Assembly (NCBI GenBank): GCA_050014815.1
Contig: JBEKCP010000014.1
Coordinates: 1-33,542, forward strand
Reading direction: 5' to 3'
Length of the DNA stretch: 33,542 bases
Origin: JBEKCP01 sp050014815
GTDB taxonomy: Bacteria > Planctomycetota > Planctomycetia > Pirellulales > Thermoguttaceae
Below are positions 8,760-15,245 of the stretch, one piece after another. The notes below the pieces were generated by a model. That model had not been told where the DNA came from, searched no databases, and worked only from the letters and a program-made list of their open reading frames with translations. Numbering within the stretch: position 1 is the first letter of the stretch; each line of letters opens with the position of its first letter. Made by a program: the position numbers and the translations under genes.

Positions 8760-9466
8760 AGCGAATGATCCTCGAAAGAATCATTGTTGGCCTGTTGCGG
8801 ACGCAAGCGTCCCCAGAGGACAATGTCCGAATTAGACACAAGCACGTCGTTCTGAATATTGTCGTAGTCGACGTGCAGGATTTTCACGTCCTCCGGATCA
8901 GCCCCGAGGTGGCTCCGAACCATATCCAGCAGTTCATGCTCGCGATAAAAGGTGTTTAGCAAGCCGTATTCGCCTGTTTCCCGAATAGCCAACCGAAAGG
9001 TATTGGTTTCGATCTCTTCGCCGCGATGGTACCGGTGATCGCGAAGACCTCGCATGCGAAGGTAAAAGGACGTACATGGCTTTGCAAGTCTTTGCGAATC
9101 CTGTAGGACCTGAATTGCTGAATTGCGAGGGATATAGTAGAGAGAGCTGGGGAACAAAATCGCGTCAAACGGTCCTTGCAATGAGCCGGGCAGCCCAAGC
9201 GTGAGGTCGTGCTGGATAAAACGAAACGACGACTTGGGCAGGCAAGCCATCGAGAAGTTCGCCTCGGCATTCGAGAGAGAATTGGGGTCGATGTCAATGC
9301 CGACTACATTCCAATCATACTCTCCGAAAAGCATGAGGTTGTTTCCGTTGCCGCATCCTACTTCCAGCACACTTCCGGGGTGTTCATGGAGCCCCATTTT
9401 GAAGAAGAATCGCATGACGTACGGATCGGGATACTTCAACCCCCTTGTTTCTCTCAACCGCAGCAC
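8756..9466 (-). CDS. SAM-dependent methyltransferase
   Basis: 236 residues with motif I SVLEVGCGNGNNLMLFGEY, the acidic strand-2 residue in VVGIDIDPNSL, and the motif region PFDAILFPSSLYYIPR. The start is GTG at 9466, forced by a stop three codons upstream (TAA at 9476-9478); no clear Shine-Dalgarno is visible, and a later ATG (MRFFFKMG) remains possible. It lies between the PseC-like and DegT-like genes, so methylation of a pathway sugar or of the finished glycan is plausible. Substrate unknown. Confidence 0.75.
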   Translation of the reverse strand: MLRLRETRGLKYPDPYVMRFFFKMGLHEHPGSVLEVGCGNGNNLMLFGEYDWNVVGIDIDPNSLSNAEANFSMACLPKSSFRFIQHDLTLGLPGSLQGPFDAILFPSSLYYIPRNSAIQVLQDSQRLAKPCTSFYLRMRGLRDHRYHRGEEIETNTFRLAIRETGEYGLLNTFYREHELLDMVRSHLGADPEDVKILHVDYDNIQNDVLVSNSDIVLWGRLRPQQANNDSFEDHSL

Positions 9467-9495
9467 CGTATGTGTTTACCGTATTTGAGGTGAAT

Positions 9496-10701
9496 TCAGG
9501 ATGACACCCGCTCCATGTATACGACCAAGACTTTTTCAAGGGCGTTAATGACATCTTGCACGTCCTGGTCTGTCATGGCGGGGAACATCGGCAACGAAAC
9601 GATCTGTTCGTACGCCCGCTCCGCCTCGGGGCACAGACCCGGCCCGGTGGCAAAGGTCTTGCGATAATAGGGGTGCAAGTGGACCGGAATGTAATGTACG
9701 TTGACGCCGATCCCTTCGGCCCGCAACGCCCGAAACACTTGGCCCCGATCCACTCGCAGTCGCTCCGGCTGTAACCGAATGACGTAGAGGTGATAGGCGT
9801 GTGAAACGTCGCCGCGCACGCCGAGGGGACGAATTTCGGGCAACTCGGCCAGTGCGGCGTCGTACCGGGCGGCAATCGCCTGGCGCCGCGCGATGGATTG
9901 CGGGAGTTTGGCGAGCTGGGTGATGCCCAGCGCACACTGAATATCGGAGAGGCGATAGTTGTAGCCCAAGTCGACCATTTCGTAGACCCAGGAGCCTTGT
10001 TGTTCCCGCTGGCGATGATCCGTGGTGATGCCGTGATTGCGGAAGAGCCTGGCCCGCCGCGCCAACTGCGGGTCGCTGGTGACGACGGCCCCGCCTTCAC
10101 CCGTCGTCACGTGCTTGACGGGATGGAAACTGAGTATGCTAACTGCCGCCAACGAGCCCACCGGCCTTCCGCGGTACGTTCCGCCGATGGCGTGGCAGGC
10201 GTCAGCGACGAGGACCAAATCCCGCGACCGGGCGATGTGGTTCAAGGTATCGTAGTCGCAAGCCTGGCCGGCATAGTCCACGGCAATGATCGCCTTGGTC
10301 TTGTCGGTCATCCTGGCCTCGGCACTTGCCGGATCGATAAGAAGCGTATCAGGATCGACGTCGGCGAAGACGGGGGTGCCACCTTGAAACACGATGGCGT
10401 TGGCGGTGGCGGCGAAGGTGATGGCGGGAACGATCACCTCATCCCCGGGCCCGATTCCCAGGGCGTACATCGCCGCGTGCAAGGCCGCGGTGCCGTTGGC
10501 GACGGCGACCGCCTCTGCCGTGCCGGCGACTACCGCCAGGGCGGCCTCGAACTGGGGCACTTTCGGCCCGGTCGTCAGCCAGTCCGAGCGCAGCACCTCA
10601 ACCACAGCCGCAATGTCCTCTTCGCCAATCCACTGCCGCCCGTAGGGCAGCAGGGTCTGGCGGACGGGTGTCCCGCCCTCAATGGCCAATCGCGGCGTCA
10701 C
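9496..10701 (-). CDS. pseC: PseC-type UDP-4-keto-6-deoxy-GlcNAc (altrose series) C4 aminotransferase
   Basis: 401 residues beginning at GTG. The opening is strongly PseC-like: LLPYGRQWIGEEDIAAV, then RSDWLTTGPKVPQFE. Further motifs are VANGTAALHAAMYALGIGPG, the PLP-ring-stacking region LVADACHAIGG, and the Schiff-base Lys in ILSFHPVKHVTTGEGG. PseC transfers an amino group from glutamate to C4 of the PseB product, giving UDP-4-amino-4,6-dideoxy-beta-L-AltNAc. The gene overlaps the end of the PseB gene by 23 bp, which supports coupled synthesis of the two consecutive enzymes. Confidence 0.9.
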   Translation of the reverse strand: MTPRLAIEGGTPVRQTLLPYGRQWIGEEDIAAVVEVLRSDWLTTGPKVPQFEAALAVVAGTAEAVAVANGTAALHAAMYALGIGPGDEVIVPAITFAATANAIVFQGGTPVFADVDPDTLLIDPASAEARMTDKTKAIIAVDYAGQACDYDTLNHIARSRDLVLVADACHAIGGTYRGRPVGSLAAVSILSFHPVKHVTTGEGGAVVTSDPQLARRARLFRNHGITTDHRQREQQGSWVYEMVDLGYNYRLSDIQCALGITQLAKLPQSIARRQAIAARYDAALAELPEIRPLGVRGDVSHAYHLYVIRLQPERLRVDRGQVFRALRAEGIGVNVHYIPVHLHPYYRKTFATGPGLCPEAERAYEQIVSLPMFPAMTDQDVQDVINALEKVLVVYMERVSS

Positions 10702-11686
10702 AACAATGCTTCCCGATGATCTTGCGGAGTTCTTCGATCGTCATCCACTCGTCATTCTTGTCACTGGTGTATTCGAAGCCTTCGGGGAGGCAATCGCCTT
10801 CCGCCCAATGCTCCTCGTCCCACCAGGGATAGTTGGGTTGAAGGATATACTTGTCGCCCAGGCGCAAGGTGTGGCGGGCTTCATCGCGGGAAACCATGGC
10901 CTCGTGCAGTTTTTCGCCGGGGCGGATACCGATCACCTCGATTTCACAGCCCGGTGCAACGGCCTCGGCCAGGTCAAGGATTTTCATGCTGGGGATGCGG
11001 GGCACGAAGACCTCGCCGCCGTGCATGTTCTCGATGCAGTGCAACACGAAGCGCACGCCCTGCTCCAGGGTAAGCCAGAATCGCGTCATGCGAGCGTCGG
11101 TGATAGTGACTTTTCCGGTGGCGCGTTGCCGCTGGAACAGCGGGATCACGCTGCCGCGACTTCCCAGCACGTTGCCGTAGCGAGTGCAACAGAATCGGGT
11201 TGGCCGGTCGCCCACGTAGGAATTGCCCTGCACGAAAAGCTTCTCGGCGCAGAGTTTGCTGGCGCCGTAGAGGTTCACCGGGTTGACGGCCTTATCGGTG
11301 CTCAGCGCCAGCACTTTCTTGACCCCGCAGTCAATCGCGGCATCGATGACGTTCTGCCCGCCATCGATGTTGGTCTTGATCGCCTCGCTGGGGTTGTACT
11401 CGCAGGCCGGCACCTGCTTTAGCGCGGCGGCATGGATGACCACGTCCACGTTGTAAAAGGCCCGGCGCAGCCGCTCCCGGTCGCGGATGTCGCCCAGGAA
11501 ATAACGGAGGCTGGGATGGTCGAAGCCGCCACACCGCATTTCGTGTTGCTTCAGTTCATCGCGGCTGAAGACAATCACCTTCTGGGGGTGGAACTCGTCC
11601 AGCAGGATCTGGATACATTTCCTGCCGAACGAACCCGTACCGCCGGTAATAAGGACGACGGCTTCTCGCCAATTCATAGTGTTCAT
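10679..11686 (-). CDS. pseB: PseB-type UDP-N-acetylglucosamine 4,6-dehydratase (inverting)
   Basis: 335 residues from the ATG at 11686 (GGAG three bases upstream); the frame is open further upstream only because it runs through a palindromic repeat. The Rossmann motif is TGGTGSFG (14-21), followed by VFSRDELKQHEM, GDIRDRERL and HAAALKQVPACEYNP. The catalytic STDKAVNPVNLYGASK gives Thr130, Asp131-Lys132 and the Tyr140-xxx-Lys144 pair of short-chain dehydratases. PseB starts pseudaminic-acid synthesis by C6 dehydration and C5 inversion of UDP-GlcNAc. In the C-terminal half the DKYILQPNYPWW segment is typical of the family. The active-site Tyr separates it from the Met-type enzyme at 15,246-17,288. 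Confidence 0.92.
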   Translation of the reverse strand: MNTMNWREAVVLITGGTGSFGRKCIQILLDEFHPQKVIVFSRDELKQHEMRCGGFDHPSLRYFLGDIRDRERLRRAFYNVDVVIHAAALKQVPACEYNPSEAIKTNIDGGQNVIDAAIDCGVKKVLALSTDKAVNPVNLYGASKLCAEKLFVQGNSYVGDRPTRFCCTRYGNVLGSRGSVIPLFQRQRATGKVTITDARMTRFWLTLEQGVRFVLHCIENMHGGEVFVPRIPSMKILDLAEAVAPGCEIEVIGIRPGEKLHEAMVSRDEARHTLRLGDKYILQPNYPWWDEEHWAEGDCLPEGFEYTSDKNDEWMTIEELRKIIGKHCCDAAIGH

Positions 11687-11698
11687 GGCTCCAATTGT

Positions 11699-11777
11699 GG
11701 GAAAAAGGGGACAGTCCCCATTTGCCGGAACGGCCCGAAGGGTGCTTCGCACAAATGGGGACTGTCCCCTTTTTCCC
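11699..11777. repeat. 79-bp perfect inverted-repeat element, copy 1
   Basis: Two perfectly complementary 26-bp arms (11699-11724 and 11752-11777) flank a 27-base loop. Each arm contains GGGGACAGTCCCC or its complement, itself nearly palindromic. The transcript of either strand forms a very stable stem ending in a U run, so the element looks like a bidirectional terminator. It sits between the WbpE-like aminotransferase gene and pseB, 12 bp from the pseB start codon. I associate this repeat family with planctomycete genomes (REP-like, non-coding), from memory. Confidence 0.9.
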
Positions 11778-11799
11778 TCCCAAGATCGTGCAAGTTCAT

Positions 11800-12987
11800 T
11801 TAGCCGAGGAAACGGGCGATGCTCTTCACAACGTGTTGGGCCTGATCGTCCGACAACTCCGGATAGATCGGCAAGGCCAGGCTCTGCTTCGCGGCCGCTT
11901 CGCTTTCCGGGAAGTCGCCTTCGCGGTGGCCGAGGCCGGCGAAGCACTGCTGGAGGTGCAGCGGGACGGGATAATACACCTCGGTCCCGATACCGCAATT
12001 CTTGAGGTGCGCCTGGAGTTCGTTGCGCCGGGCGACGCGAATGACAAACTGGTTGTAGATATGACGGCCACCGGGCACGGCATAAGGCAGCCCAACCAAG
12101 CCCTCACTCCCGGGTACCCTTTGGGTGCCTCTCCCATCGTGCCGCTCGCGGCACGCGGGGGAGGGGAGCAGCCCGGCCTCCTCGAACAGCCGGCGGTAGC
12201 GCGCGGCATTGGCCTGGCGGCCGGCGGTCCAGGCATCGAGATGGCGGAACTTGACGCTGACAATGGCCGCCTGGAGGGCGTCGAAACGGAAATTGCCGCC
12301 GACCAGGGCATGGTAGTATTTCGGCTTGGAGCCGTGGGCTCGCAGCACCCGGAGCTTCTCGGCCCGGGCGGGGTCGGCGGTCGTCACCAACCCGCCGTCG
12401 CCGGCGCAGCCCAGGTTCTTCGAGGGGAAGAAACTGAAGCAGCCGTAGTCGCCCATCGAGCCTGCGCGGCGACCCTTGTACTCGGCCCCAATCGCCTGGG
12501 CCGCGTCCTCGATCACGACCAGCTTGTGCTGCCGGGCAACCTCCAGGATCGGGTCCATGTCGGCACACTGGCCGTAGAGGTGGACAGGAATAATGGCTTT
12601 GGTCTTGCTAGTGACCGCGGCGGGGACGCGCGCCGGGTCGATGTTGTACGTCGCCGGATCAATGTCCACGAATACCGGCTTGGCGCCCACTCGGGCGATC
12701 GCGCCGGCCGTGGCGAAGAACGTATAGGGCGTGGTGATGACCTCGTCCCCCGGCCCAATCCCCTCGGCCATCAGGCAGATCAACAGCGCGTCGCTCCCGG
12801 ACGAGACGCCCACGGCGTGCGGGCAGCCGCAGTACGGGGCGAGCAGCTTTTCGCATTCCTCGACCTTGGGGCCGAGGATGAAGTGCTGGCTCTCCAGGAC
12901 GGCCAGCACGGCCTTCTCGATCTCGTCGCGGATCGCCGCGTACTGGGCCTTGAGATCCAACAGGGGAACGGTCATGGACGTTGACAC
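11800..12987 (-). CDS. DegT-family aminotransferase, WbpE/WlbC-like (3-keto-sugar amination)
   Basis: 395 residues from a GTG at 12987 with AAGGAAG at good spacing; an ATG four codons in is the alternative. Motifs: VPLLDLKAQYAAIRDEI, LESQHFILGPKVEECE, VGVSSGSDALLICLMAEGIG, VIEDAAQAIGAEYKGRRAG, and the Schiff-base Lys in FSFFPSKNLGCAGDGG. The match is best to the group that aminates UDP-3-keto-2-acetamido sugars (WbpE, WlbC, GnnB). The fused WbpB/WbpD-like gene immediately upstream supports this and suggests a 2,3-diacetamido sugar. Between GLLP and LPYAVPGGRHIYNQ lies an in-frame insert of about 22 residues encoded by a palindromic repeat (12,100-12,166). The gene is bracketed by the two 79-bp repeat elements. 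Confidence 0.87.
   Translation of the reverse strand: MSTSMTVPLLDLKAQYAAIRDEIEKAVLAVLESQHFILGPKVEECEKLLAPYCGCPHAVGVSSGSDALLICLMAEGIGPGDEVITTPYTFFATAGAIARVGAKPVFVDIDPATYNIDPARVPAAVTSKTKAIIPVHLYGQCADMDPILEVARQHKLVVIEDAAQAIGAEYKGRRAGSMGDYGCFSFFPSKNLGCAGDGGLVTTADPARAEKLRVLRAHGSKPKYYHALVGGNFRFDALQAAIVSVKFRHLDAWTAGRQANAARYRRLFEEAGLLPSPACRERHDGRGTQRVPGSEGLVGLPYAVPGGRHIYNQFVIRVARRNELQAHLKNCGIGTEVYYPVPLHLQQCFAGLGHREGDFPESEAAAKQSLALPIYPELSDDQAQHVVKSIARFLG
12100..12166. repeat. Palindromic repeat inserted in frame within the aminotransferase gene
   Basis: This stretch contains GTGCCGCTCGCGGCAC (a 7-bp stem with a 2-base loop) inside outer complementary CTCTCCC/GGGGGAGGGGAG-type arms, and also GGGTACCC. 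It encodes roughly SPACRERHDGRGTQRVPGSE, a low-complexity segment with no counterpart in related aminotransferases as I know them. Boundaries are approximate. It looks like an intergenic-type repeat that landed in a surface loop without breaking the frame. Confidence 0.65.
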
Positions 12988-13019
12988 GAAAGCTTCCTTC
13001 GCAAGAGGCTGGGTTTATT

Positions 13020-13098
13020 GGGAAAAAGGGGACAGTCCCCATTTGCCGGAACGGCCCGGAGGGTGCTTCGCACAAATGGGGACTGTCCCCTTTTTCCC
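13020..13098. repeat. 79-bp perfect inverted-repeat element, copy 2
   Basis: Identical to copy 1 at 78 of 79 positions (one A/G difference in the loop) and in the same orientation, judged from the asymmetric loop. It lies 5 bp after the stop codon of the fused oxidoreductase-acetyltransferase gene and 33 bp before the start of the aminotransferase gene. Arms and flanking T run are as in copy 1, so it too is terminator-like on both strands. Confidence 0.9.
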
Positions 13099-13103
13099 GA
13101 CAT

Positions 13104-14684
13104 TTAGTGGGCAGGCCGCACCCGCCCGTCCTCGAAGAGATACTCGGCCCCGCAGGCGGAGCAGCGGGCCGTGGCACCGTTCTCCGGCGCGATTCTTGAT
13201 CCTGCGCAGCGGCACATCCAGCCGATCTGCCGCGCGGGGACGCCGGCCACCAGGGCGTAGTCAGGCACGTCGCGGGCCACCACGGCCCCGGCCCCCACGA
13301 AGGCGTACCGCCCGACCGTATGCCCGCAAACGATCGTGCAGTTGGCGCCCAGCGTTGCCCCTTGCCGGATCAGCGTGGGCCGGTATTCGTTCTTCCGAAC
13401 GATCTCGCTGCGAGGGTTCATCACGTTGGTGAAGACCATCGAAGGGCCGCAGAAGACGTTGTCCTCCAGCGTGACGGCGTCGTAGATCGAGACGTTGTTC
13501 TGGATCTTCACTCCGTTGCCGATCACCGCGGCCGACCCCACCACCACGTTCTGGCCGATCGAGCAGCGATCGCCGATCTTGGCGCCCTTCATGATGTGCG
13601 AGAAATGCCAGATCTTGGTCCCCTTGCCGATCGAACACGGCTGGTCGACGCAGGCGGTTTCGTGGGCGAAGTAGTCGGCTGCGGGGGCGGGCTTGGCGGG
13701 CGGCGGCGCGGGGATCGCCGTACCGCCCTGCTCGAGCGACTGCTGGCAGGCGTCCAGGACTCGAAGGACGCGGAGCCCTTCCTGCCCATCCGATAGGGGC
13801 GCTTTGCGATGGGCGACGCAATCGAGAAAATGCTCGCACTCTCGCTTCAACGGTTCGGCTTTCTCGATCTCCACGGCGATCGCCTCCGCCTTGACCGCCT
13901 TTGGGACCCGGCCGGCCCACTCGACGCGATGGGGATAGAGCAGTAGTTTCTTCTCCGCCGTGTCGTCGAACACGGCCATCTTCTCGGAGCCGATGACCAC
14001 CAGGCGCTGCTCCTTGGACGGGTGCAGCCAACTGACGAAGATGTGGGCACTCACACCGGTGCGGAACTTGAAGCGGCTGAGCGTGACGTCGACAACGCCG
14101 GGGGTGAGATAGCTCTGGCCCTCGGCTTCCGTCGCGACCGGCTCTTCGGCCAGCAGGTGCAGCAGGACGGAGATATCGTGCGGGGCGAAGCTCCAGAGGA
14201 TGTTCTCCTCGGTGCGAATCAGCCCCATATTCAGGCGATTGGAGTAGCAGTACAGGATCCTGCCAAGTTCGCCCTGGACGATCAACTGGCGGAGCTTAGT
14301 GACTGCCGGATGGTAGAGCAATATATGCCCCACCATCAGGATTTTGGACTGCTTCTTGGCCAGTTCAACCAGGTCGGCGCCCTCCCGGGCGTGGAGGGCC
14401 AGCGGTTTCTCGACAAACACGTCCTTGCCGGCTTCGAGGCATTGGCGCACCACCTGGTAGTGGGATGCAGCGGGAGTTGCCACGGCCACGGCACGAATCT
14501 CGGGGGCGTCCAGGACACGCTGAAGATCGCCGGTGAACTCGGGGGCCGCATTGGCAAACGTGATCTTGCGGAATTGTTCCTCGTCGGTATCGCATACGAG
14601 CCGCAGAACCCCCAGTTCGGAGAAGACGCGAACGAGGTTCTTGCCCCAGTACCCACAGCCAATTACCGCAAGACATTTGTCCAT
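13104..14684 (-). CDS. Fused Gfo/Idh/MocA oxidoreductase and hexapeptide N-acetyltransferase (WbpB/WlbA + WbpD/WlbB type)
   Basis: 526 residues from the ATG at 14684. Domain 1 (1-~330) is an NAD(P)-dependent sugar oxidoreductase: Rossmann motif VIGCGYWGKN (7-16), VAVATPAASHY and the catalytic-type Lys in VFVEKPLAL (EKP at 92-94). A Pro/Ala-rich linker (about 335-352) leads to domain 2, a left-handed beta-helix acyltransferase with hexapeptide repeats (IGKGTKIWHFSHIMKGAKIGDRCSIGQNVVVG) and VAGVPARQIGWMCRC. It ends in a two-pair cysteine zinc-ribbon-like tail (CRC...CSACG). WbpB oxidises C3 of UDP-GlcNAcA and WbpD acetylates the 3-amino group made by WbpE, whose homologue is next in the operon. 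The UDP-GlcNAc 6-dehydrogenase of the pathway is not in the window, so the substrate could instead be a non-uronic sugar (GnnA-like). Confidence 0.88.
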   Translation of the reverse strand: MDKCLAVIGCGYWGKNLVRVFSELGVLRLVCDTDEEQFRKITFANAAPEFTGDLQRVLDAPEIRAVAVATPAASHYQVVRQCLEAGKDVFVEKPLALHAREGADLVELAKKQSKILMVGHILLYHPAVTKLRQLIVQGELGRILYCYSNRLNMGLIRTEENILWSFAPHDISVLLHLLAEEPVATEAEGQSYLTPGVVDVTLSRFKFRTGVSAHIFVSWLHPSKEQRLVVIGSEKMAVFDDTAEKKLLLYPHRVEWAGRVPKAVKAEAIAVEIEKAEPLKRECEHFLDCVAHRKAPLSDGQEGLRVLRVLDACQQSLEQGGTAIPAPPPAKPAPAADYFAHETACVDQPCSIGKGTKIWHFSHIMKGAKIGDRCSIGQNVVVGSAAVIGNGVKIQNNVSIYDAVTLEDNVFCGPSMVFTNVMNPRSEIVRKNEYRPTLIRQGATLGANCTIVCGHTVGRYAFVGAGAVVARDVPDYALVAGVPARQIGWMCRCAGSRIAPENGATARCSACGAEYLFEDGRVRPAH

Positions 14685-14779
14685 AATCAGTTTTGGATGC
14701 CCGGCTCGGCGCAAACTCCGTTCCCGTGGGTGGCACATGTCCCCATGAATCCGCTCGTCACAACCATAAGCCGTGGTGT

Positions 14780-14808
14780 ATTTTACTGCATCTGGGACAC
14801 GATGTCCA
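14780..14808 (-). promoter_or_regulatory. Sigma70-like promoter upstream of the diamino-sugar/pseudaminic operon
   Basis: Read on the minus strand: -35 TGGACA (14808-14803, 5 of 6 to consensus), a 17-bp spacer, and -10 TAAAAT (14785-14780, 5 of 6). Transcription would start near 14773, giving a leader of about 89 nt before the ATG at 14684. It is the best promoter match I found in the window and lies in a true intergenic gap, so the downstream genes can probably be transcribed independently of the exosortase module. Confidence 0.6.
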
Positions 14809-14946
14809 CGTCAGCCACGCCAATCGAATGTACGCCTGATGCGAGTGGGTGGTAGGTTCTGCGTCCTGGGCCGATTGTGCAGGTAAGTTAAGTATGGACT
14901 TGCCGGCACCGGCCGGGCGACAAGCCTCAGTGCAAGGGTAGGTTAC

Positions 14947-15020
14947 GAGAAAAACCCGCAAGACCCGGTTCGTCATCAGGGTTCGAATTCGCTCCGGCTC
15001 CGATACATAAAGAAACAACC
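14947..15020 (-). pseudogene. Remnant of a NusG/RfaH-like antiterminator gene
   Basis: On the minus strand this encodes FLYVSEPERIRTLMTNRVLRV, which aligns without gaps to FLYASEAERIRTLATNRVLRV of the intact NusG-like gene at 22,327-22,884. The nucleotide match is also clear over about 70 bases (roughly four in five identical). Stops lie directly upstream in the same frame, and the similarity ends after RVLRV, with no KOW domain following. It is therefore a fragment of a second, related antiterminator gene that has been almost wholly lost, leaving about 25 codons from the NGN domain. Confidence 0.75.
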
Positions 15021-15245
15021 AACCGCCAGACTATCAGGGCAGTTCGAGGTAGCGCCGTTCCAATTCGGCCAGCAGGATCGGCCGTAGTTTCGAGGAGCGG
15101 GCGCTGCGCGCGATGCGGCGGCGGGCGAGCCGCCGGGCCGGCAACCCGGCGGCTCCGGGACAGAGGGGCGGCGGTGGGGATCGCCGTCACGCGGGCCGGC
15201 CGACGTGGTGAAGCAGGGCCGGACGCCGGGCCCTTCCAAGTGGCG

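Larger units (their letters stand above)
14685..15245. other. 561-bp intergenic region between the two glycan modules
   Basis: Contains the promoter at 14,780-14,808 and the antiterminator remnant at 14,947-15,020. Between 15,034 and 15,190 the minus strand has a short open stretch ending LRPILLAELERRYLELP-stop; it has coding-like composition at its end but no credible start and no recognised relative. The rest shows nothing I can name. Confidence 0.6.

Noticed and set aside
11687..11998. N-terminal extension of the PseB frame
   Set aside because: The extra 104 codons run through the 79-bp repeat and the neighbouring gene's end; PseB has a proper start at 11,686.
11699..13098. CRISPR array or insertion sequence
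   Set aside because: Only two copies, 1.3 kb apart with a gene between; each is a palindrome, and there is no transposase gene or spacer structure.
14758..15018. An 86-codon open frame as a gene
   Set aside because: Only its first ~25 codons resemble anything (the NusG-like protein); the rest runs through the promoter region. Treated as a pseudogene fragment.
15034..15190. Open stretch ending ILLAELERRYLELP
   Set aside because: Looks coding-like at its end, but a stop closes it upstream, no start or ribosome site is visible, and I recognise no relative.
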